Origin: an uncultured Bacilli bacterium
GTDB lineage: Bacteria > Bacillota_I > Bacilli_A > RF39 > UBA660
Length of the DNA: 11,392 bases
NCBI GenBank assembly: GCA_944351345.1
Contig: CALVPO010000041.1
Location: 1 to 11,392, forward strand
Direction of reading: 5' to 3'
Below the pieces are notes generated by a model, which saw only the letters and a program-made list of their open reading frames with translations, was not told where the DNA came from and ran no database searches. Each line of letters begins with the position of its first letter. The first letter of the stretch is position 1. The position numbers were made by a program, and so were the translations under genes. Shown piece after piece: positions 1-6,604 of this stretch.

Positions 1-213
1 TATTTTTATAGGTTTAAGTATAACAGTACCATTTTTCTTTATATTATCAACACATCTACATTTAGGACAACAATTAGGCTTTTTATCTAAAGATGCTTTT
101 ATGATCAAAGATCTTTTATTCTTTATATTTCTTTCTTCAATAAAATTTTCTGTAAAATTTAAATTTTTATCTTTCATATTTAGTAATTTTAGTATAGAAT
201 TATTTATAGACAT
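1..213 (-). CDS. ISL3-family transposase, N-terminal fragment (continues beyond the window)
   Basis: The first 71 codons of a DDE transposase are visible. The ATG at 213 is preceded by a good ribosome site (GAGGGTG). The N-terminus begins MSINNSILKLLNMKDKN, and a zinc-finger segment follows with two CxC/CC pairs (KPNCCPKC, then CRC) and a downstream KNGTVILKPIKI stretch. This is the usual layout of the ISL3 N-terminal zinc ribbon (CPxC...KNG), which lies before the DNA-binding and catalytic DDE regions. The catalytic part is outside the window, so intactness cannot be judged. The family is recognised from this N-terminal pattern alone, without a search. The gene lies inside the IS and reads away from its visible end. 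Confidence 0.75.
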   Translation of the reverse strand, partial: MSINNSILKLLNMKDKNLNFTENFIEERNIKNKRSLIIKASLDKKPNCCPKCRCVDNIKKNGTVILKPIKI

Positions 214-253
214 TATAACACCCTCTATTCTGTTATTTTTATTCCTTTAAAAC

Positions 254-282
254 ATTATAGCAGGTTTATGTTATGATGTCTT
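254..282 (-). promoter_or_regulatory. Promoter of the ISL3 transposase
   Basis: On the minus strand AAGACA (282-277) is followed after 17 bases by a perfect TATAAT (259-254). The TATAAT is preceded by TGC, which gives an extended -10. The predicted start of transcription, near 247, leaves a leader of about 34 bases with a strong ribosome site before the ATG at 213. The promoter lies within the IS. Confidence 0.6.
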
Positions 283-293
283 TTTTTAGTATT

Positions 294-320
294 AAAAAAA
301 TGCTGAAAATTTACTCAGCA
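294..320 (-). terminator. Stem-loop terminator just inside the IS end
   Basis: On the minus strand TGCTGA (320-315) pairs with TCAGCA (306-301) across an 8-base loop, and seven T residues follow (300-294). This is a small Rho-independent terminator shape. It lies between the IS terminus and the transposase promoter. It could therefore shield the transposase from outside transcription and also end the pilin transcript, which reads toward it and shows no clear terminator of its own at 341-393. Confidence 0.6.
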
Positions 321-393
321 CCCTTTAATGTCGAAGAACCACATCTTGTAAAAGATTAACTATCTTAATAGTAATTTTTATTAAAGAAATATT

Positions 394-1041
394 TTATGAT
401 TGTGTACTTGCATCTGGTTTCTCCCAAGTTGTTACAAATTGAGAACCATTATAACAAGCAAACATTGCACCAGTTTTAAATGAATATTTTTTCCTAGCAC
501 TTCCTGTACCAAACATAATAAATTTTGCAGAATCGCTACTATTACCATTTCCATTAACACTATAGCTTCTTACAAAATAACTACCATTCGCATCAGCTTT
601 TAAGCAAACAAGAAATTTACTTGATGCAGAATCATAAGCAACAAAAGATTTATCAAATCCATCAGTTGGTAATGAATTAATTAAATTAGTAGGAGCTGTA
701 TCTTCGCTATATAATTCATAGTTTGATGTTGACATACTAAATTCATCTGCTAGACTATCATCAATATAATATGCAGCATCACCTGTAAAATTGTACATTC
801 CTAAGACATCTGTAGGCCCAGAACTTCCTACTAAAGATTCTGTATAAGCTTGATTGAAACTACGGTTTACACTTTGAGCACTATCTTGTAAAGATCCACC
901 TCTTGATTTGTTCATAGATGATAATACGCTAGTCATTGCTATACCCATTACAACAGCTAGTATTACTACTACAGCTAGTAGTTCGATTAGGGTAAAACCT
1001 TTATTATTTAATCTTTTTCTTTTTATGTTTTTTAATTTCAT
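394..1041 (-). CDS. Type IV pilin-like protein with prepilin N-terminal methylation motif
   Basis: This is a 215-residue secreted or pilus-type protein. A basic leader of 15 residues ends in KG, followed by FTLIELLAVVVILAVV. That is the classic class III prepilin signal: cleavage after Gly15, new N-terminal Phe16, and Glu at mature position 5 (residue 20), leading into the hydrophobic assembly helix. The rest is rich in Ser, Asn, Gly and Tyr and matches no domain I can name; it could be a soluble pilin head. The ATG at 1041 has an excellent GAGGAGG site at 1051-1057. No prepilin peptidase, ATPase or platform gene is nearby, so it is an orphan here and any partners would be elsewhere. Its base composition looks somewhat richer in G and C than the neighbouring helicase gene. 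Competence/type II pseudopilin and pilus subunit are both possible roles. Confidence 0.8.
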   Translation of the reverse strand: MKLKNIKRKRLNNKGFTLIELLAVVVILAVVMGIAMTSVLSSMNKSRGGSLQDSAQSVNRSFNQAYTESLVGSSGPTDVLGMYNFTGDAAYYIDDSLADEFSMSTSNYELYSEDTAPTNLINSLPTDGFDKSFVAYDSASSKFLVCLKADANGSYFVRSYSVNGNGNSSDSAKFIMFGTGSARKKYSFKTGAMFACYNGSQFVTTWEKPDASTQS

Positions 1042-1050
1042 AATATATAT

Positions 1051-1057
1051 CCTCCTC
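1051..1057 (-). promoter_or_regulatory. Strong ribosome binding site of the pilin-like gene
   Basis: GAGGAGG on the minus strand lies nine bases before the ATG at 1041. It fixes that start and suggests efficient translation. Confidence 0.7.
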
Positions 1058-1070
1058 TATTATCTAGAAT

Positions 1071-1119
1071 AATCATAGCAAAAAAACAATTATTAGTCAA
1101 TTGTTTTTTTGCTATGATT
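1071..1119. repeat. Perfect 21-bp inverted repeat, candidate terminator of the SNF2 gene
   Basis: Arms 1071-1091 and 1099-1119 are exact reverse complements around a 7-base loop. Each arm contains a run of seven A or seven T. The repeat starts 31 bases after the helicase stop and can fold in its transcript. The inner five pairs (CAATT/AATTG) followed by T7 form a minimal terminator, while the full stem is long but poor in G and C. The same DNA holds the promoter of the pilin-like gene, so it may be a terminator, a protein-binding palindrome, or both. Confidence 0.6.
1072..1100 (-). promoter_or_regulatory. Promoter of the pilin-like gene, inside the inverted repeat
   Basis: On the minus strand TTGACT (1100-1095) and TATGAT (1077-1072) are exactly 17 bases apart, and TGC precedes the -10, giving an extended -10 element. 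Each hexamer differs from consensus by one base. The predicted transcript starts near 1065, giving a leader of about 24 bases that carries the GAGGAGG site. Most of the -35 lies in the loop and the -10 lies in one arm of the palindrome. Confidence 0.65.
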
Positions 1120-1149
1120 TTTAATATTTTTTTCAATATGTAAATATAG

Positions 1150-4100
1150 TTATTTAGATATAGGAGAAGATAATAAATTTCTTATGTCCTTTTCACTTAA
1201 TTTATTAATTAAGTTTTGATCACGTGTTTCACCTTCTATGATTTTATCACTTAAGGCTTGTTTTTTTTGTTGTAATTCTAATATTTTTTCTTCTATAGTT
1301 CCTTTAGTAATTAATTTTATTACTTCTACGGTATTTTTTTGTCCTATACGATGAGCTCTATCTGTTGCTTGATTTTCTACTTGAGGATTCCACCATAAGT
1401 CTAGATGTATTACTACATCTGCACCTGTTAGGTTTAGACCTGTTCCTCCTGCTTTTAGCATTATTAAAAATATTTTAGTATCATCATTATTGAATTTTTC
1501 TACTAATTCCATTCTTTTTTTAGATTTTACACTACCATCTATTAGGTAATAGCTAATGTCTTCTTTTATTAATCTTTGTTCAATTATATTTAGGGCTGTT
1601 TTAAATGAGGAGAATAGTAATATTTTATGATCGTTTGCTATTACTTCTTTTATTACTTTTATTGTTTCTTCTATTTTAGATGATTCTCCTTTATAGTTAT
1701 CATAGATAATACTTGGGTCAATACATATTTGTCTTAATCTAGTTAATAGTTCTAATATTTTAAATCTAGATTTTTGGAATCCTTCTTGTTTTATTAAGTC
1801 ATCCATTTCTTGTTTAGTTTTTTCAACTAGGGCTGCATATAGTTCTTTTTGTTCTTGATTTAAGTCTATATAGATATTATTTTCTATTTTATCTGGTAAA
1901 TCTACTATTACATCTTTTTTCTTTCTTCTTAAAATAAAGGGACTTATTTGCTTGTTTAGTTCTTTTAATTTTTGATTATCTTGTTCATCTTCTATTTCTT
2001 TAATGCCATATTTGTCATTAAATTCTTTTATGCTTCCAAAGAAACCCGGCATGATAAAATCAAATATACTCCATAGTTCTGTTAGAGAGTTTTCAAGTGG
2101 TGTTCCGGTTAGAGCTATTTTTGTTTTGGAGTTGATACTTTTTACAGCTTTTGTTATTCCAGTAGTTGGATTCTTTATGTTTTGGGCTTCATCTATTACC
2201 ATTAGGGTAAAATCTAATTTTTTATAATATTCTGTATCTTCTCTTAATAAGCCATAAGATGTAATATAGATATTTGTTTTTATATTTTCTATATTTTCTC
2301 TTCTTTTGTTTCTTGTTTCTGTAAAAATATGATAATTTATTTCTTTGGTAAATTTGTTTATTTCTTTTTCCCAATTATAGCATAGGGATGTAGGTGTTAC
2401 TATTAATATTTTGCTATCTTCATTATTTTCTAATATTCTTCTTATAAAGCATAATGTTTGAATAGATTTTCCTAATCCCATTTCGTCGGCTAATATGCCG
2501 CCAAAGTCACATTTATATATATTATATAGCCATTTTATTCCTGCTTTTTGATAATCTCTTAATATATTTTCGTCATCTCTAAAAGTTATATCTATATCTT
2601 TATAAGTTTTAAAGTTAGTTATAAATTTATCAAATAAATTATTGGTTTTAATTATATTATATTTATTTGTTTTTAGGCTATCATAATAGATAGCTCTATA
2701 TTTGGGGATTTCTCCTTTAGCATTTTCTATTTCTTTATTAGATAGGTTCATGTCATCAGCAAGATTTGCTAGTTCTACTATATTTTCGTCTCTTAGATCT
2801 AAGATATTGCCACTTTTTAGTTTGAAGTATTTTTTCTTTTGTTTTAGGCTAGTAAAGATATTTGTTAGTTCTTTACTAGATACTTCTCCAAGGTCAAAAT
2901 TAAAACTCATAACATTATCTTTTCCTATAGAGAAAGTACTGCTGATATGACTTTCTTTTATGATATTTATATTTTTTAATTTTTCACTAGTAAATACTTC
3001 ATATTTTAAGGCTAGATTTTCTAATTCTTCGTCTAGTAAATTGCCTATTTGGTCATAGTCTTCTAGAAGAAATGTTTTTTTTGCTTGAATAAAACCTAAA
3101 GATTTCATTTCTTCTATTACTTCTTCTTCATATTCTTTATCTCTCATAATATTATCTTTAGTTTTATCGAAGTAAGAGATAATATTATTTTTATAGTCAA
3201 ATTTAACTTCTAGGCTTACATTATAATAATTTAGGTCAAAATATAGTTTTACATTAGGCTTTTTTACAATAATTAAATCTTCTATATTATCAGTTACTTC
3301 TACTTCGTTCTTTACTACTGGTAAGATAGTATTAGAGAATTTTTTGATATCATCAAACACTAGATTGGTTATATTATTTTCTAGTAATCGTAATACTAAT
3401 TTGGCATATTGGCTATTTAGATGGATTATTTGATTTCTATAATATAAATATTTAAAGTTAGATGTTATAGGAATAATGCTATTTAAATCTAGATCTATTG
3501 ATAATATATAGTTATTATCTTGTTTATCTAATATTACGTCGTTATTAAAATCTTTAATAGCTATTATTTTATTGCCATTTATAGTTATTTCTTTATCTTT
3601 CTTCATTTTTAATAATTGTTCAAATTTATAATCGCTTAATACAAAGTCACTATTATATCCATCTTGATAAATATCATAAGCAAAATCAATTAATTCACTG
3701 TCCTGTTCATTAAAATAATAGTTTTTAGGATTGTATTCAAATTGTTTACCAAATTTAGTTATAACATTATTTGTGTAATAACTTTTAAAGAAATTATTAG
3801 CTTTAGTTCTTATTATATATAATTTATCTTCTCCTACTTTTAGGTTTAAATTGGTAGTACTATTGTCTACTTTTAAGTCTATACCTACTTGACATAATTT
3901 TTTTATTGTTTTTCTTTTAGTTTCTTTAAATTCATTCATTATTTGTGTGGTTAATTCTTTTGTTATAGAATCTTTATCTTTATTTATTAATTCATCATAA
4001 TAATTATCTAAGATAGCTGCTACATGTATACAACTATCATGAAACATATAATTATAACAATTACAACTTACACCTTCTATTTTATGATCCTCTATATAAA

Positions 4101-4269
4101 CAGTTTGATCATAATAGAAAGTTTTAAAAAATGTTACTAATCCCTCTTTATAAAGAATAGTTTTTATTTTTTTTATGTATGAATTAGGTATATTTGCGCT
4201 TTCTTTTAAATCTTTTTTGCTAACATACTTTAATAATTCTTTTTTCTTAGTTTTTACTGCACTTGTCAC
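1150..4269 (-). CDS. SWIM zinc-finger SNF2-family helicase
   Basis: This is a 1039-residue DNA-translocating ATPase of the bacterial SNF2 (RapA/HepA-like) class. An N-terminal SWIM zinc finger is visible as C69-x-C71-x8-C80-x-H82. A long middle region (about 130-560) corresponds to the SNF2-associated part of the family. The two RecA-like lobes follow: Walker A DEMGLGKS (595-602), DEAQ (693-696), TGTP (721-724), GGTGLNLTGA (941-950) and QATDRAHRIGQ (967-977). All key ATPase motifs are present, so it should be active. The family remodels protein-DNA or transcription complexes; its specific role here is unknown. The start is taken as GTG at 4269, with GGAG ten bases upstream. No in-frame ATG fits a ribosome site better. 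The gene follows rsmD after 68 bases and may have its own weak promoter. Confidence 0.92.
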   Translation of the reverse strand: MTSAVKTKKKELLKYVSKKDLKESANIPNSYIKKIKTILYKEGLVTFFKTFYYDQTVYIEDHKIEGVSCNCYNYMFHDSCIHVAAILDNYYDELINKDKDSITKELTTQIMNEFKETKRKTIKKLCQVGIDLKVDNSTTNLNLKVGEDKLYIIRTKANNFFKSYYTNNVITKFGKQFEYNPKNYYFNEQDSELIDFAYDIYQDGYNSDFVLSDYKFEQLLKMKKDKEITINGNKIIAIKDFNNDVILDKQDNNYILSIDLDLNSIIPITSNFKYLYYRNQIIHLNSQYAKLVLRLLENNITNLVFDDIKKFSNTILPVVKNEVEVTDNIEDLIIVKKPNVKLYFDLNYYNVSLEVKFDYKNNIISYFDKTKDNIMRDKEYEEEVIEEMKSLGFIQAKKTFLLEDYDQIGNLLDEELENLALKYEVFTSEKLKNINIIKESHISSTFSIGKDNVMSFNFDLGEVSSKELTNIFTSLKQKKKYFKLKSGNILDLRDENIVELANLADDMNLSNKEIENAKGEIPKYRAIYYDSLKTNKYNIIKTNNLFDKFITNFKTYKDIDITFRDDENILRDYQKAGIKWLYNIYKCDFGGILADEMGLGKSIQTLCFIRRILENNEDSKILIVTPTSLCYNWEKEINKFTKEINYHIFTETRNKRRENIENIKTNIYITSYGLLREDTEYYKKLDFTLMVIDEAQNIKNPTTGITKAVKSINSKTKIALTGTPLENSLTELWSIFDFIMPGFFGSIKEFNDKYGIKEIEDEQDNQKLKELNKQISPFILRRKKKDVIVDLPDKIENNIYIDLNQEQKELYAALVEKTKQEMDDLIKQEGFQKSRFKILELLTRLRQICIDPSIIYDNYKGESSKIEETIKVIKEVIANDHKILLFSSFKTALNIIEQRLIKEDISYYLIDGSVKSKKRMELVEKFNNDDTKIFLIMLKAGGTGLNLTGADVVIHLDLWWNPQVENQATDRAHRIGQKNTVEVIKLITKGTIEEKILELQQKKQALSDKIIEGETRDQNLINKLSEKDIRNLLSSPISK

Positions 4270-4302
4270 TTCTTTTCATCTCCACTTCTTTTAGCGATTA
4301 CT

Positions 4303-4311
4303 ATTATACCA
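4303..4311 (-). promoter_or_regulatory. Possible extended -10 promoter before the SNF2 helicase
   Basis: On the minus strand TGGTATAAT (4311-4303) is a perfect -10 with a TGn extension. I see no good -35 at 16-18 bases upstream. A start of transcription near 4296 would give a leader of about 27 bases. The helicase could therefore be transcribed separately from ylbF-rsmD as well as by read-through. Confidence 0.4.
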
Positions 4312-4337
4312 AAAATAGAAATAAAATAAACATATAT

Positions 4338-4886
4338 TTAATTTTTTTTATAAATATATACATATTTATCTCCGTATTTTTTTGATTTATATAAAGTATA
4401 GAGATTATTTTCTAATAATATATTATCATACTTAAATTCTAATACTAATAGACCATTATTATTTAATATATTATATTCAGTGATTGTCGATACTATATTA
4501 TTTATATTTTCATACTTATATGGGGGATCTATAAATATAATATCAAATTTTATATTATTATTTTTAAATAAATTTAGAGCTTTATTATAATCAGTAAGTA
4601 TTGCTTTGCCTTTGTTAGTAATATTAAAATTTGTTAGATTTTCATTGATACATTTGATGCAATTTTTATTATTATCTATGAAATAACAATATTTACAACC
4701 ATTACTTATAGATTCTATTCCTAAATTGCCAGATCCGGCAAAAAGGTCTAAAACTATACTATCTTTAATATAATTTTGTATACTACCGAATACACTCATT
4801 TTTACCCTATCCATAGTAGGTCTTGTTCCTTCTATGTTGAAGCCTTTTATATTTCTTCCTTTTAAACTACCACTAATAACTCTCAT
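4338..4886 (-). CDS. rsmD: 16S rRNA (guanine(966)-N(2))-methyltransferase RsmD
   Basis: This 182-residue enzyme is predicted to transfer a methyl group from S-adenosylmethionine to G966 (E. coli numbering) of 16S rRNA during 30S assembly. It opens with the family signature MRVISGSLKGR and a TRPTMDRVKMSVF segment. The SAM-binding loop is LDLFAGSGNLGIES (about 47-59) and the amino-methyltransferase catalytic motif is DPPY at 120-123. The length is normal for the family. The ATG at 4886 has AGGTG six bases upstream, and the gene follows ylbF by 13 bases, the same pairing as ylbF-ylbH (rsmD) in Bacillus subtilis. Two usual neighbours are missing: ylbG does not lie between ylbF and rsmD, and coaD does not follow; a SNF2 helicase takes that place. 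Confidence 0.93.
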   Translation of the reverse strand: MRVISGSLKGRNIKGFNIEGTRPTMDRVKMSVFGSIQNYIKDSIVLDLFAGSGNLGIESISNGCKYCYFIDNNKNCIKCINENLTNFNITNKGKAILTDYNKALNLFKNNNIKFDIIFIDPPYKYENINNIVSTITEYNILNNNGLLVLEFKYDNILLENNLYTLYKSKKYGDKYVYIYKKN

Positions 4887-4899
4887 GTTTCACCTACTT

Positions 4900-5199
4900 T
4901 TATATCTTATAGCAATTTTTGTTGTTAGTTATTTTGTTTAATCTACTATTAATATCCATTACTATATACATTAATTTATTATAATTATCCATATAGTTTT
5001 TATAATCATTATATTTATATAATTTTTTTCTTATATCTGATATGATATAATCATTAGTTTCTTTATTTCCTTTATTTATTAGTTCTTGTATTTCTTGGTT
5101 ATTTATTATTTTTTCTTTATAGATAGTTATATTTTTTATAATATCACTTTTTTCTAGTTCGTCAATTAATAAATAAGTTTTTTCCATTACTTTGTTCAT
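4900..5199 (-). CDS. ylbF: YlbF/YmcA-family regulator (short form)
   Basis: This is a 99-residue, highly charged, mostly helical protein of the YlbF/YmcA (RicF/RicA) type. Features supporting this are the N-terminal helix with LIDELEKSDIIKN, the NNQEIQELINKGN segment typical of the family, and the position directly before rsmD as in Bacillus. In B. subtilis YlbF works with YmcA and YaaT in the Ric complex, which binds an Fe-S cluster and affects RNase Y processing, competence and sporulation. Here the protein is about 50 residues shorter than the Bacillus one and has a single cysteine near its end (C96), so cluster binding by this chain alone is doubtful. The ATG at 5199 has GAGG five to six bases upstream. 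The gene has its own promoter at 5247-5275 and leads a unit with rsmD. Confidence 0.72.
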   Translation of the reverse strand: MNKVMEKTYLLIDELEKSDIIKNITIYKEKIINNQEIQELINKGNKETNDYIISDIRKKLYKYNDYKNYMDNYNKLMYIVMDINSRLNKITNNKNCYKI

Positions 5200-5246
5200 A
5201 GTAACCTCATTTCTATCTACTACTTATATTGCAACTACTAATTAAA

Positions 5247-5275
5247 AGTGTAACTTAAAAATTAATATATGTCAA
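5247..5275 (-). promoter_or_regulatory. Promoter of the ylbF-rsmD unit
   Basis: On the minus strand a perfect TTGACA (5275-5270) is followed after 17 bases by TACACT (5252-5247), four matches to the -10 consensus. It lies just past the terminator of the upstream surface-protein gene and gives a leader of about 40 bases before ylbF. Its presence fits a ylb cluster that has been split, so that the distal part needs its own start. Confidence 0.6.
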
Positions 5276-5287
5276 ATTTATAATAAT

Positions 5288-5327
5288 AAAAATCAAGGTT
5301 TAGAGTTTTTATATTACCTTGATTTTT
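5288..5327. terminator. Bidirectional-looking terminator after the surface-protein gene
   Basis: Arms 5288-5299 and 5316-5327 form a perfect 12-bp stem (core ATCAAGGT/ACCTTGAT) around a 16-base loop, with a T run on the 3' side on either strand. It begins 8 bases after the stop of the minus-strand surface-protein gene and ends its transcription before the ylbF promoter. Confidence 0.75.
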
Positions 5328-5335
5328 TATTATAT

Positions 5336-6286
5336 TTATGATTTCATAGTTTTAGTTTGAATTTTCTTAACGCAGATACTAATAGCACCTAAACTTATGA
5401 TAGCTAATATAATACTTGTTAAAATGTTATCAGAAGTTTTTGGATTTTCTACACTATTATTTACAGGCGTTGTTGGAGTTTCTTCTGGAGTTGTTTGGTC
5501 TGTTGGATTTGTTGTATCTGTATTTTCCACATACTTTTCTCCTTGAACAGTAGTTGTATCTTTTATTTCATTACTTGTATATTTTATTTCATTATTACTA
5601 TTTGTAATAACAACTTTAGTACCATTTGCTAAGATTTTATCAGTAGTTGTATTAGAATTTTCTATAGTAAATCCTTTAGTTGCATCGTTGTTATCATCAG
5701 CAAAATAAATAACACCTTCATCATTTTCAGATGAAATAGTTCCATTCATAAGTAATTGTGGTTCATTGTTAGAATTTTCTATATTTATTGACTTAGATAT
5801 TTCAATTCCACTATTACTATTTTCACCGTTAGTTCCTAATGATAAATTAATTATTTCTACTGTTCCAGCATTTACTAAGATACCACCATAACGGCAGTTA
5901 TCTATTGTTACATTATCTAAACTAACATAACCTCCGTTATAAGCTTGGACACCATATTTTTGGGAATTAACTATTTTTAGATTTTTTAGATGAACTTTTG
6001 AATTTACAGAAGCTGCTATCATAGTATGATTAGTTTTATCTAAAGGTGTTGTATTACGATATCCTGTAATAGTTATTCCACTACCTCCGTCAATAGTTAT
6101 TTCTTTGTCAAGAACTTCAATTATTTCAGAGTTATTATTAATTTTTATATCTTCTGTTACAGAAATAATGTCTTTGTCATTAGCTGCTGTTACGGCATCT
6201 TTTAATGATGTATAATCACATCTATTGCTACATACTGTAATCGTATCTGCATTTACTCCAATAGGGACACAAACTAAAGTTAAATT
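5336..6286 (-). pseudogene. Beta-helix surface protein with sortase-type C-terminal signal, start codon lost
   Basis: The open frame codes 316 residues from just after a TGA (6289-6287) to the stop at 5336. Its first residues, NLTLVCVPIGVNA, look like the hydrophobic half and cleavage site of a signal peptide. A mature part follows starting DTITVCSNRCDYTSLKDAV, then repeated strands (about 70-190) typical of right-handed parallel beta-helix proteins, then a Thr/Pro-rich stalk. The end is NPKTS, a hydrophobic segment of about 19 residues and a KK-containing tail, as in LPXTG-like sortase substrates. No ATG, GTG or TTG with a ribosome site starts the signal peptide. The first ATG, at 6022, would skip the signal peptide and about 88 residues, so no exported product is expected. 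A 5'-truncated pseudogene or silent donor copy is the best reading. A very weak non-standard start or an assembly error remains possible. Confidence 0.65.
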
Positions 6287-6351
6287 TCAGTTTTGGAGTA
6301 AAGTGAAATTTAGTATTAGAAAAACTTATTATTTTTTTATTTAATTGAGAT

Positions 6352-6393
6352 GAACTTCTAAAATGAGTCTGTTTTTAGGAGTTCATTTTAGAA
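6352..6393. repeat. Two overlapping, mutually exclusive hairpins at the end of ylbE
   Basis: The segment 6352-6363 can pair with 6373-6384 (12 positions, one of them a T-G pair on the plus strand or a C-A mismatch on the minus strand). The overlapping segment 6356-6366 can instead pair perfectly with 6383-6393 (11 bp). The second stem includes the ylbE stop codon. Neither is followed by a clear T run on the minus strand, so this is at best a weak terminator or RNA-stability element. Confidence 0.5.
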
Positions 6394-6604
6394 CATCAAG
6401 AAAGCTTTGAATCATATTTATATTTTCTATAGTTCTATTTATTTTATCTCCTGGTGTTAATTTATATTTTACTTTCATATCTTCTACAAAGGGTTTAAAA
6501 CTTAATTCATTTCTATTTAATTCTTTATACCAGTAAGAGTTCTCTCTTAGGAATTTTTTTAAGTTAATATCATTATTGATTTTATGTTGTAAGTCATAAG
6601 TCAT
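6383..6604 (-). CDS. ylbE: YlbE-like protein
   Basis: This 73-residue cytoplasmic protein belongs to the small YlbE-like family of Bacilli. The shared core is LRENSYWYKELNRN (about 19-32), matching the PxWYRxLSRNP pattern of B. subtilis YlbE, and the length is close to the family's usual size of roughly 75-80. Its molecular function is unknown. The ATG at 6604 overlaps the ylbD stop by one base (TAATG), which indicates translational coupling. AGAAGG about 11 bases upstream, inside ylbD, serves as ribosome site. In Bacillus it is followed by ylbF; here the degraded surface-protein gene lies between them. Confidence 0.75.
   Translation of the reverse strand: MTYDLQHKINNDINLKKFLRENSYWYKELNRNELSFKPFVEDMKVKYKLTPGDKINRTIENINMIQSFLDVLK

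Larger units (their letters stand above)
1..340 (-). mobile_element. ISL3-family insertion sequence, 5' part, cut by the left window edge
   Basis: The segment carries the start of an ISL3-type transposase and its upstream end. On the minus strand the outer boundary reads GGTTCTTCGACA (340 back to 329), which resembles the GG(C/T)TCTT start of ISL3-family terminal inverted repeats. Inside this end are a small stem-loop with a T run (294-320), then a promoter (254-282), then the transposase. If 340 is the true end, the adjacent octamer ACATCTTG (341-348) would be one copy of the 8-bp target duplication known for the family. The other end lies outside the window, so neither the inverted-repeat partner nor the duplication can be confirmed. 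Family assignment is from the protein; the boundary is an inference. Confidence 0.72.

Noticed and set aside
2003..2950. Plus-strand open frames inside the helicase gene
   Set aside because: They are antisense shadows of a well-conserved helicase; they have no recognisable domains and no promoter or ribosome site was evident. The same applies to the plus-strand frames within rel, secF and at the S66/rel junction (8045-8254).
4247..4279. Ten-codon leader reading frame (ATG at 4279) overlapping the helicase start
   Set aside because: The GGAG touches its ATG with no spacing but is well spaced for the helicase GTG, so the leader is unlikely to be translated.
6287..6289. TGA read as tryptophan (Mycoplasma-type code) rescuing the surface gene
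   Set aside because: The tryptophans checked in the core genes use TGG, and even with TGA read through, the frame meets TAA TAA without any start codon.
6252..6302. Invertible promoter or signal-peptide switch between the TTTACTCCAA/TTGGAGTAAA repeats
   Set aside because: Inverting the 31 bases between them on paper removes the readable signal-peptide residues and creates no start codon or ribosome site, and the arms are only 10 bp.
6332..6338. T7 tract as a phase-variation tract for the surface gene
   Set aside because: No start codon lies upstream that a change in tract length could join to the open frame.
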